Below are positions 49,772 to 57,386 of a stretch of 64,000 nt of DNA, piece after piece. The stretch is from CAZJHX01 sp964545715 (GTDB lineage: Bacteria > Myxococcota_A > UBA9042 > GCA-2863065), in contig CAZJHX010000013.1 in the NCBI GenBank assembly GCA_964545715.1, positions 49,645 through 113,644 of the forward strand. The letters run 5' to 3'. The translations under genes were made by a program, and so were the position numbers. A model generated the notes under the pieces. The model worked only from the letters and a program-made list of their open reading frames with translations. It ran no database searches and was not told the origin of the DNA. Positions within the stretch are counted from its first letter, which is position 1. Each line of letters starts with the position of its first letter.

Positions 49772-52477
49772 TCAGGCGCGCGGTGAGCGCCGCTCGTGCA
49801 GTACCGAACGCACCTTTGCGAACTCCGCTTCCAGCTCCGTCACGGCCATCTCGGCCTCTCGGAGCGCGCCGCCGCGGCCCAGCTTCTCCAGCTGGTGGCA
49901 CAGGTCGGACATCTGCTGGGCTCCGAGCACGCTGCTGCTGGACTTGAGGCTGTGCGCCATGGCGGCCAGCCGATCGGAGTCGGCGTCCGCGATCGCTTCG
50001 CGCATCGTGCCGCAGCGCCTGGCGGCGTCCTCGATGAAGAGATCGATCATGCGGACCAGGAAGTTGGGCTGCCCGGGGCGCTGCAAGCCTGACAGGCCAT
50101 GTAGGATCTTCAGATCGACCGGCCCGTCCCCATCCGCGACAGCCGGCGAGCCTTGCAGCTCCTCCAGCTCGGGAGGCGCCAGCAGCTCGGCTGACGACTC
50201 GCTCAAATGGCCTGTCCAGCGTCGCAGGGTCGCCGCCAGCTGCTCGGGATCGATCGGCTTGGACACAAAGTCATCCATACCTGCGGCGATGCAGCGCTCA
50301 CGGTCGCCTCGCATGGCGCTGGCGGTCATCGCTACGATCGGCGTGCGATTGACCGGGCCCTCCTGGCGGCGAATCGTCCGGGTCGCCTCATAGCCGTCCA
50401 AAAGCGGCATGTGGCAGTCCATGACGATGGCAGCGTACGGCGTCACCATCACCCGGTCGACCGCCTCCTGGCCGTTCTCGACCAGGTCCACGTCGTACCC
50501 GAGCTTCTCCAACATCCGTAGGGCGACCTGCTGGTTTACGGGGTGATCCTCGGCCAGCAGCACCAGCGGGCCGCGCGGCGGACAGTCGGCACTGCGATCG
50601 CGCGCGTGAGACGCGGTCGTCGGTGGTGCGGCGGCGTCGTGAGGCGCATCGAGCAGACCGAGCGTGACCGCGATGTTTCTGTACAGCGGCTTGCGGCGCA
50701 CCGGCTTCATGACCCGGCGCGTGGTCACGTCCAACAGCCCGCTGCTGCTCGCGGCGCCGCGCTTCATGGGCGTCAGCAGCACCATGGGCGGCGTGCTGAT
50801 GCCCTCGTCGCTTCGAATGCGGGCGATCAGCTCGGCGCCCGGTGTGTCGGAAACGTTGGCGTCGATCAGCGCAACACGGTACGGATCACCCGCCTCGGTG
50901 GCGCGGCGCAGCAGGGCCAGCGCCTCCTCGGACGTGCCCGCGTGGTCCGACCGCATGAGCCACTCGGCCGTGAACTGCTCGATCTGCTCGCGGGAGGTCG
51001 CGTTGGCGTCGACGATCAGCGCTCGGATGCCCTCCAGCTGAGGCAGAACGCGCCAGCCGTGCACCTTGGTCGACTCATCCATGGCAAACGGCACGTCGAA
51101 CCAGAACGTGCTGCCCTCGCCCGAGCTGCTCTCGACGCTTATGGAGCCACCCATCAGCTCGACCAGCTGGCGGCAGATCGTCAGGCCCAGACCCGTGCCG
51201 CCGAAGCGCCGCGTGGTGGAGCCGTCGCCCTGCGCAAACGGTTCGAAGAGGCCGGCCTGGGCGTCGTCCGAGATGCCGATGCCGGTGTCCTGGATCACGA
51301 AGCGTACACGCACCCTGTCCGCGGACCCGTTGACCACGGACAGCCGTACGACGACCTCGCCGCTGTCGGTGAACTTGACGGCGTTGCTGACCAGGTTGGC
51401 CAGGACCTGACGCAGGCGGCCCGTATCGCCGATGACCAGCTCGGGTACGCCGGACCCGATGATCGACACCAACTCCAGCCCCTTGGCGAACGCGGCCTCG
51501 CCGGACAGCTCAAGCACGTCCTCAACGGTTCCGCGCAGGTCGAAGCGCGCGGCCTCCAGCTCCATGCGCCCGGCCTCGATCTTGGAGACGTCCAGGATGT
51601 CGTTGATGATGCGCAGCAGTGCGTCACCGGACGTTCGGACCGCCTGGGAGAAGTTGCGCTGCTCCGGGTTGAGTCGCGTATCCAGCAAGAGCTGGGTCAT
51701 GCCGATGATGCCGTTCAGCGGCGTGCGGATCTCGTGACTCATGTTGGCGAAGAACTGGCTCTTGGCCAAGGCTGCTTCGGTGGCCTCGTCGCGCGCGTCC
51801 TGAAGCGAGACGTTTGTGGCCGTCAGGTGAGCCAGGGCGCGCTGCGCGACGCTGAGCGCCTCCTCACGCGACTTCTCGTACTGCCACGCGATGAACCCGA
51901 TAAACATCGCGGCGGAGGCCGCCGACAGCAGGTCCACCCACTGCGAGTCGTCGCTGCCCGCAAACGGCGGAAACTGGTGTCCGACAGCGTGCAGCCAATA
52001 CAGGCCACCGACTGAGCACGCGGTCAGCACCGCGCAGGCCATGCCGAAGCCGGGCCCCACGAAGAGCGTGGCGACCAGCGGAATGGTCATGGCCCACCAG
52101 AGCGCCGGCGACGTGAAGCCGCCGGACGTGTAGCTGAGGTGTCCGATGACGGCGAACATCTGCACGGTGAAGATCACGCCGACGACGCGCGGCCTGCGGA
52201 TCATGCGCAGCAGAAAGGCGTTGAGGACCATGATCGCGGCCCCGGTCAGGTTGCCGATGGCGCCTGCGGAGTCCGCGTAGAAGAGGTCGTTTGCAACAAA
52301 GATGAGGTGGAAGAGGGCCAGCAGCAGGCATGTGGCGATCAGTAGTCGCGCGCGTCGCAGGGAATCTCCGCCGTCTGCGCGGATCGCCCGGGGCACAAAC
52401 CAGTCCACCAGCATGGCGCGCCCGGCGCTGTGACCATACGACGCCTTCATGGGGTCTGGTGCTCCCGGCTTGGCCAT
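49772..52477 (-). CDS. Hybrid sensor histidine kinase (HisKA-HATPase-REC-REC-HPt)
   Basis: A 901-residue protein. About five or six membrane helices lie in residues 43-200 with no large periplasmic loop, so it may sense within the membrane. The dimerisation/phosphoacceptor site is FFANMSHEIRTPLNGIIGM (His248). The ATPase domain has LANLVSNAVKFT, DTGIGI and GGTGLGLTI. A first receiver (~487-610) is degenerate: ALIVDANATSREQ lacks the usual acidic pair. The second is complete (LLAEDHPVNQQ, IVMDCHMPLLDGYEATR, KPID). The HPt has AMAHSLKSSSSVLGA. This is the BarA/ArcB-like phosphorelay layout. The ATG has a TACACT box six bases upstream. Confidence 0.95.
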   Translation of the reverse strand: MAKPGAPDPMKASYGHSAGRAMLVDWFVPRAIRADGGDSLRRARLLIATCLLLALFHLIFVANDLFYADSAGAIGNLTGAAIMVLNAFLLRMIRRPRVVGVIFTVQMFAVIGHLSYTSGGFTSPALWWAMTIPLVATLFVGPGFGMACAVLTACSVGGLYWLHAVGHQFPPFAGSDDSQWVDLLSAASAAMFIGFIAWQYEKSREEALSVAQRALAHLTATNVSLQDARDEATEAALAKSQFFANMSHEIRTPLNGIIGMTQLLLDTRLNPEQRNFSQAVRTSGDALLRIINDILDVSKIEAGRMELEAARFDLRGTVEDVLELSGEAAFAKGLELVSIIGSGVPELVIGDTGRLRQVLANLVSNAVKFTDSGEVVVRLSVVNGSADRVRVRFVIQDTGIGISDDAQAGLFEPFAQGDGSTTRRFGGTGLGLTICRQLVELMGGSISVESSSGEGSTFWFDVPFAMDESTKVHGWRVLPQLEGIRALIVDANATSREQIEQFTAEWLMRSDHAGTSEEALALLRRATEAGDPYRVALIDANVSDTPGAELIARIRSDEGISTPPMVLLTPMKRGAASSSGLLDVTTRRVMKPVRRKPLYRNIAVTLGLLDAPHDAAAPPTTASHARDRSADCPPRGPLVLLAEDHPVNQQVALRMLEKLGYDVDLVENGQEAVDRVMVTPYAAIVMDCHMPLLDGYEATRTIRRQEGPVNRTPIVAMTASAMRGDRERCIAAGMDDFVSKPIDPEQLAATLRRWTGHLSESSAELLAPPELEELQGSPAVADGDGPVDLKILHGLSGLQRPGQPNFLVRMIDLFIEDAARRCGTMREAIADADSDRLAAMAHSLKSSSSVLGAQQMSDLCHQLEKLGRGGALREAEMAVTELEAEFAKVRSVLHERRSPRA

Positions 52478-52483
52478 CGCGTC

Positions 52484-52489
52484 AGTGTA
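52484..52489 (-). promoter_or_regulatory. -10 box of the hybrid kinase gene, leaderless
   Basis: TACACT on the minus strand (52489-52484) lies six bases before the ATG at 52477. The -35 side is weak (TTTGAG with a 16-base spacer). No Shine-Dalgarno sequence follows. Confidence 0.35.
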
Positions 52490-52526
52490 CTACGTCCGTT
52501 GCTCACTCAAATACCGATCGTGCCTA

Positions 52527-54407
52527 TCACGCCGCGTGTTGAGCGAAAGTCTTCAGGATGTCCTCGAGTGGGGTGGGCTTGTTGATGCCGTAACCCTGGG
52601 CGTAGTCGACGCCGATGCTCTCCAGCGCCTGCAATGTGGCGTCGTCCTCGACGAACTCGGCGATGGTCTCGATGCCCATGGCCTTGCCGATGGCGCTGCA
52701 CGCGTCGACGATGGCCCGCGCCATCGGGTCGTTCACCATGTCTTTGACGAAGCCGCCGTCGATCTTGAGGTAGTCGACCGGCAGGTTCTTGAGATACGCG
52801 AAGGAGGAGAGGCCGGCGCCGAAGTCATCCAGCGCAAAGCGGCAGCCCAGATTGGACAGCTCGCTGATGAACTTGTTGGCGATCGTGAGGTTCTGCACCG
52901 CGGCCGTCTCGGTGATCTCGAAGCAGATGCACTGCGGGTCGACGTCGTATTGCTCAAAGAGCGACTGAATGAGGCGCAGCATGCTCTCGTCGCCCATCGA
53001 CGGACCCGACAGGTTGATCGAGCACATGGGCGGCTTCTCTCCATCGGCGCTCAGCCGGCCCTGGTATCGCTTGAACACGTTGCGAATGACCCAGCGGTCG
53101 ATATCGCCCATGAGGTTGTAGCGCTCAGCGGCCGGGATAAACGCGCCCGGCGGGATGATCTTGCCGTTGTTGTCCAGCATGCGGACCAGGATCTCAACGT
53201 GGTTGAACAGGTCGTCTGTGCCGGTCGTGGGGATGATGCTCTGGCAATAAAGCGTGAAGCGGTCCTCTGCCAGCGCCCGCGTAATGCGCGAGACCCACTG
53301 CATCTCGCCGCGGCGCTGGTGGGCCACGCCCTCGTCGGCGTCGCTGTACGCGTAGACCCGATTGCGGCCCTGCTCTTTGGCCACCTGGCACGCCATGTCG
53401 GCGGCGCTCAACAGGGCGGCTACTCCTCGGCTCTGCTTGTCGATGGCCACGAGGCCGATGCTGGCGCCCAGCTCAAAGCTCGTCGCCTGCCACACAAAGC
53501 GGAAGTTGCGTACGCACTCGCGCAGCTTCTCGGCCACGCCGCGGCCGTCCGCCAGCGTGCAGCCGTACAGGATTATGCCGAACTCGTCGCCGCCCAGGCG
53601 CGCGACCGTGTCGATCTCGCGAATCTCGCCGCCCAGCAAAGTGGTCAGCTGCTTCAACAGCTCGTCGCCGGCGACGTGCCCGCAGGTGTCGTTGACGACC
53701 TTGAACTGATCGAGGTCCATGTACAGCATCACATGGCTCAGCTCCTGGGTGCGCGCGTTGTCCAGCGCTTGTCCCACCAGGGCCTGGAACTCCTGCCGGT
53801 TTGCAAGTCCGGTGAGCGCATCGTGCTTGGTGTGCCAGGTCAGCTGCTGGGCCATGGCCCGTGTGCTGGTGCAGTCGCGGAACGTGACGACCGTGCCGGT
53901 GACGACGCCGTCGAAGTCGCGCACGGGCGAGACCGAGTCGTCGATGGAGAACTGTTTGTCGTCGCGCCGAACGACGCAGCTGGTCGCCGTGCTGGCGATG
54001 GAGCGCCCTTCGCGCAAACAGCGCAACGCCGGATTCTCGATGGGCTCGCCCGTGGTCTCGGACGCGACCTGCAGGACCTCCGCGACGCCCACGCCGATCG
54101 CCTCCAGCGTCGTCCACCCGGTCAGCCGCTCGGCGACCGGGTTGAGGTAGTCGATGATCCCGTGAGCGTTTGTGGTGATGACCGCGTCCGCGATGGAGTG
54201 AAGCGTGACCTCTGCCCGTTCAGCCTGGGCCTCGAGCTCGTCAACCAGCTGGGTGTTCTCGGCGACGGCGGCGTCCGCGTCGGCCTGGCGGTCGCGCAGC
54301 TCCTGCTGGAGTCGCGTCGCGTGCCCGCGGGCCCTGAACAATAGTCCTGCTAAACCGCCCGTTAGAACCACCCCGAGCAGACACAGGATTGGGTAAGCTG
54401 CTGCCAC
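52527..54407 (-). CDS. PAS-GGDEF-EAL cyclic-di-GMP protein
   Basis: A 626-residue protein from GTG 54407, with one membrane helix (~6-23), a short coiled coil and a PAS domain (~65-165, SIADAVITTNAHGIIDYLNP). The diguanylate cyclase domain keeps ARLGGDEFGIILYG. The phosphodiesterase domain has EIL in place of EAL (HVEILVRM), but the other residues are present: INLSG, CFEITETAA, LDDFGAGLSSF, YLKIDGGF, AEFVED and YAQGYGINKP. Both activities could be retained. It lies directly upstream of the hybrid kinase gene on the same strand (49-base gap). Confidence 0.93.
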   Translation of the reverse strand: MAAAYPILCLLGVVLTGGLAGLLFRARGHATRLQQELRDRQADADAAVAENTQLVDELEAQAERAEVTLHSIADAVITTNAHGIIDYLNPVAERLTGWTTLEAIGVGVAEVLQVASETTGEPIENPALRCLREGRSIASTATSCVVRRDDKQFSIDDSVSPVRDFDGVVTGTVVTFRDCTSTRAMAQQLTWHTKHDALTGLANRQEFQALVGQALDNARTQELSHVMLYMDLDQFKVVNDTCGHVAGDELLKQLTTLLGGEIREIDTVARLGGDEFGIILYGCTLADGRGVAEKLRECVRNFRFVWQATSFELGASIGLVAIDKQSRGVAALLSAADMACQVAKEQGRNRVYAYSDADEGVAHQRRGEMQWVSRITRALAEDRFTLYCQSIIPTTGTDDLFNHVEILVRMLDNNGKIIPPGAFIPAAERYNLMGDIDRWVIRNVFKRYQGRLSADGEKPPMCSINLSGPSMGDESMLRLIQSLFEQYDVDPQCICFEITETAAVQNLTIANKFISELSNLGCRFALDDFGAGLSSFAYLKNLPVDYLKIDGGFVKDMVNDPMARAIVDACSAIGKAMGIETIAEFVEDDATLQALESIGVDYAQGYGINKPTPLEDILKTFAQHAA

Positions 54408-54515
54408 CAGTTAACCAAACCTTGGAAAATGAAATCGATGTCGCTGTAAGGGAAATCGGTGACCGCGTCATTCGGCTTAAGGTGTCCCTGCATTCGGGTG
54501 ATAAACTGTGATGAA

Positions 54516-55205
54516 GTGAACGGGATTGCGTGGCTACGCGGCGAGGACTTTGAGTTCCCGCCGATCGAACAAGCCAATGAGGACGGCGTGCTCGCCCTCG
54601 GCGGACACGTGACTCCCGCCAGCCTCCGTCGCGCATATCGGGCAGGCATCTTTCCCTGGCCGATCGAGAGCCGCTTTCCTGTGCTGTGGTTCTGCCCGCC
54701 GCGCCGCTTTGTCATGGAGCTGGATGCCCTGAACCTGTCGCGCAGCCTGCGCAAGTCCATTCGGCGCGGGGACTTCGAGATCCGTTGGGACACCGCCTTC
54801 GCCGAGGTCCTGGCGGCCTGCGCGGAGCCCCGGCCCAACTGCGGCGGCACCTGGATCGACGACCGGATCGCGCCGGCGTTCATCGGCCTGCACGAGTCCG
54901 GACGGGTCGACTCGGTGTCCGCGCACTCTGTCGAGGCGTGGCGCGACGGTCGCCTTGTCGGCGGGCTCTACGGCGTGGCTGTCGGCGGGATCTTCAGCGG
55001 CGAGAGCATGTTCTTTAAAGAGGACAACGCCAGCAAGGTTGCCCTGGCGGCGCTCGTCGAGCGCATGCTGGAGCGGGGCTTCGACCTACTGGACTGCCAG
55101 GTCCACACGCCACATCTGGAGAGCCTGGGCGGCAGCCTCATCGACCGCGCTCACTTCTTGGGGCGCCTCGCCCGTGTTGTCGACGGACCCTGCCGCTTGC
55201 CCTGA
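54516..55205 (+). CDS. aat: Leucyl/phenylalanyl-tRNA--protein transferase
   Basis: GTG at 54516 gives 229 residues and the usual N-terminus (IAWLRGEDFEFPPIEQANED); the frame is open further upstream (GTG 54459) but those residues are not family-like. Motifs: GVLALGGHVTPASLRRAYRA, GIFPWPIESRFPVLWFCPPR, CGGTWIDDRIAPAFIGLHE, GLYGVAVGGIFSGESMFFKE and LLDCQVHTPHLESLGG. The enzyme adds Leu or Phe to N-terminal Lys/Arg of proteins, marking them for ClpS-ClpAP in the N-degron pathway. It overlaps the convergent methylase gene by 55 bases. Confidence 0.96.
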   Translation: MNGIAWLRGEDFEFPPIEQANEDGVLALGGHVTPASLRRAYRAGIFPWPIESRFPVLWFCPPRRFVMELDALNLSRSLRKSIRRGDFEIRWDTAFAEVLAACAEPRPNCGGTWIDDRIAPAFIGLHESGRVDSVSAHSVEAWRDGRLVGGLYGVAVGGIFSGESMFFKEDNASKVALAALVERMLERGFDLLDCQVHTPHLESLGGSLIDRAHFLGRLARVVDGPCRLP

Positions 55206-56380
55206 CCGCGCTTTCGCCGGCGCTCGGGACGCGGACCCTGCCCCTGGCGCCCGGCCGGACCCTCGGTGCGCCGAAACATGATCAGATGCTCCATGCGCGG
55301 CTTCTTGCCGAACGCCCGCGCCGTACCCTGGTGAAAGTGGGGGCGCTCCTGGCTCGCAACGGCGACAAACTCCATCGGCAGGTCGGCCGCCTGCGTCTCC
55401 AGCGCCCGATCGGCCCGGATCACGCGGTCCTCCATGACCCCGTCACCCACAACCAGATAAAATGGGCTGCCGGCCCTGGTGGTGCGGCAGACCTGTTTGA
55501 GGACCATGCTCATGTCGCGGGTCCAGCGCGCCTGGGTGTCGCGGCGCCCAATCTCTTTGGCCCGCGTAGTCGCCAGGGTGTCCGCGCCCCCCAGCCAGCG
55601 CAGCCGCCTGGCCTGCATCCCCGCGTAATCATACACGCCAGGGTAGGGTGGGCTCGTGACCAGCGCGCCGGAGGTGTTGGGCTTCCAGGGCAGCCACTTG
55701 GCGTCCGCCTGCTCGACTTCGGCCCAGCGAAACGGCTCCATGGATGCCCAGGCCGCGATCCAGCTCTCCACCCTGCGGCGGAACATGTCCCGCACCGCCG
55801 TGCGAGGCACCCGCGGGGCCGGCCGGCCCTGGCGCTCAGCCAGCTTGTCCAGCAGCGGCGACATACAGAACAGCAGGATCTCCCGCGCTTTTCGGTCGTC
55901 CACCTTCTCGATCTCATCGCGCAGGCTGATCAGGCCCGCGAGCACGTGCTTCGGAAAGGCGGTCTCACCCTGCGCAAGGGCCGAGAACGGCGTTCGGCGG
56001 CGCTCGGTGCACTTCTCAAAACAGCGGTCGGCCTCGGACGCGACCACCTGCGGATCCGCGTGCGGAATGCACTTCAACCGCGCCAGCCGCACCGCGATCG
56101 GGTTGATGTCCGAGCCGCGCGCGTGCAGCCCCAGCTTGCGGGCCTCAACAAGCACCGTGCCGCCGCCACAGAACGGGTCCAACACCGACGCGTCCTTGGG
56201 CAGGTCCGCCATGATTCGGCGCGCCCACAGCGGGTGCATCCGACCGGGCCACGGATGCAGCGCGTGCAGGCCACTGACCGCCTCTTGACCCTCTTCTTCG
56301 CCCACGCGCAGATACCCGGCCAGCTTCTCGGCTTCGGCCGGATCGCCGCGCAGGTGCTCGCGTCCACGCACATGGGTCAA
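55151..56380 (-). CDS. Putative DNA methylase (SPPY-type)
   Basis: A 409-residue protein from TTG 56380. It has HPWPGRMHPLWARRIMADLP, the SAM-binding VLDPFCGGGTVLVEARKLGL and the catalytic-type VTSPPYPGVYDYAG, as in N4/N6 amino-DNA methylases and TRM11-like enzymes, with the target-recognition region between (~130-240). The last ~40 residues are Arg/Lys-rich (RRRKRGQGKRQG) and may hold nucleic acid. No restriction gene is adjacent, so it is either a solitary methylase or an RNA enzyme. The basic tail is encoded in the part overlapping aat. Confidence 0.82.
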   Translation of the reverse strand: MTHVRGREHLRGDPAEAEKLAGYLRVGEEEGQEAVSGLHALHPWPGRMHPLWARRIMADLPKDASVLDPFCGGGTVLVEARKLGLHARGSDINPIAVRLARLKCIPHADPQVVASEADRCFEKCTERRRTPFSALAQGETAFPKHVLAGLISLRDEIEKVDDRKAREILLFCMSPLLDKLAERQGRPAPRVPRTAVRDMFRRRVESWIAAWASMEPFRWAEVEQADAKWLPWKPNTSGALVTSPPYPGVYDYAGMQARRLRWLGGADTLATTRAKEIGRRDTQARWTRDMSMVLKQVCRTTRAGSPFYLVVGDGVMEDRVIRADRALETQAADLPMEFVAVASQERPHFHQGTARAFGKKPRMEHLIMFRRTEGPAGRQGQGPRPERRRKRGQGKRQGPSTTRARRPKK

Positions 56381-56399
56381 CGGCGTCTTTTTGATGTCG

Positions 56400-57386
56400 C
56401 TAATCGCTGCCCTCGTTCAACCCGAGCCAGCCAGACTTCGTGACGACCTCGACGGGGACGCCAAACGGGTCTACCGCCTTGGCGGTCAACGTCAGCGGGG
56501 TCAAAGACCAGGCATCGGTCGGCGGCAGGTTGTAGATGAGCGTGACTGCGGAGCCGTCGCCGATCACGTTTCGGTTCTTGCCCAGGATCAGCAGTCGCAC
56601 GCCGTCGTTCTTGTCCGTGTTGACCGTCAGCGTTTTGCCCGCAGCCTCGGCCAGGTCTCCAACAAGCGGCGTGGGCGCGGCCAGCGGCATCTGGGCCAGA
56701 TCGATCTTCAGGTCGATCAGCAACGCCGCGGGTTTGGCGGCGCCGAAGACCTCCACCTTGACCGGCAGGTGGATCGGCACGCCGTCGGTCTCGACGACCC
56801 CGTCCACGCTGACCAGCACATAGTCGCTGGGAGCCCCCTCTTCGTAGGTGAAGCCCGCCGGCAGCGTCGCGATCTCGCCGTCCACTTCCACCGTCACGTC
56901 GGCCCCGCCGGGTCCGTTGGGCGGCGTCGTGACCTGCACGATTCCGCGGCTCAGCGCCTTCACCTGTGTGGCCGGGGCGCCGCCGAACGTCACGTCGGGC
57001 AGGCTGTCGCGGAAGTCGGTCACGTAGCCCACGGTCAGCACCACCGTCTCGGTGCCGCCGCCCGTCGGTCCGGACTTGGTGCTCAAGCTCAGCACGTACG
57101 GATCGCTGATCAGCGGGCCGTCGTCGCCCCCGGTGTCGTCGGTGCCCGTGTCGTCAGCCCCCGTGCCGGTGCCTGTGCCCGTGCCCGTCGTGTCGCCTGA
57201 TCCGGTGTCGTCGCCGGTGTCATCGCCCGTGTCGTCGCCGGTCGTGGCGGGCTCCACGTCGGGGGTGAACGGCACGTCCGTCAGGCTCATCGAGGGGTTG
57301 GTCAGCGTGGGATCGGTCTCATCGTCGTCGCCGCAGCCGACGGCCACCAGCAGAGAGAGGGCTACGATGGTGCTGAGCGCTTTCAA
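56400..57386 (-). CDS. Lipoprotein with low-complexity linker and TIG-like domain
   Basis: A 328-residue protein from TTG 57386 overlapping the upstream stop as TTGA. The lipobox is LLVAVGC. An extended Thr/Gly/Asp linker (TGDDTGDDTGDDTGSGDTTG onward, ~48-90) is encoded by repeats and probably varies in length. A TIG/IPT-like domain follows (VLSLSTKSGPTGGGTETVVL, VTFGGAPATQVKALSRGIVQ, GGADVTVEVDG). The C-terminal ~140 residues are beta-rich and unrecognised. It is probably surface-exposed and coupled to the FG-GAP protein upstream. Confidence 0.78.
   Translation of the reverse strand: MKALSTIVALSLLVAVGCGDDDETDPTLTNPSMSLTDVPFTPDVEPATTGDDTGDDTGDDTGSGDTTGTGTGTGTGADDTGTDDTGGDDGPLISDPYVLSLSTKSGPTGGGTETVVLTVGYVTDFRDSLPDVTFGGAPATQVKALSRGIVQVTTPPNGPGGADVTVEVDGEIATLPAGFTYEEGAPSDYVLVSVDGVVETDGVPIHLPVKVEVFGAAKPAALLIDLKIDLAQMPLAAPTPLVGDLAEAAGKTLTVNTDKNDGVRLLILGKNRNVIGDGSAVTLIYNLPPTDAWSLTPLTLTAKAVDPFGVPVEVVTKSGWLGLNEGSD

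Noticed and set aside
52449..54344. Long open frame opposite the GGDEF-EAL gene
   Set aside because: Antisense shadow; the minus-strand frame has intact PAS, GGDEF and EAL motifs.
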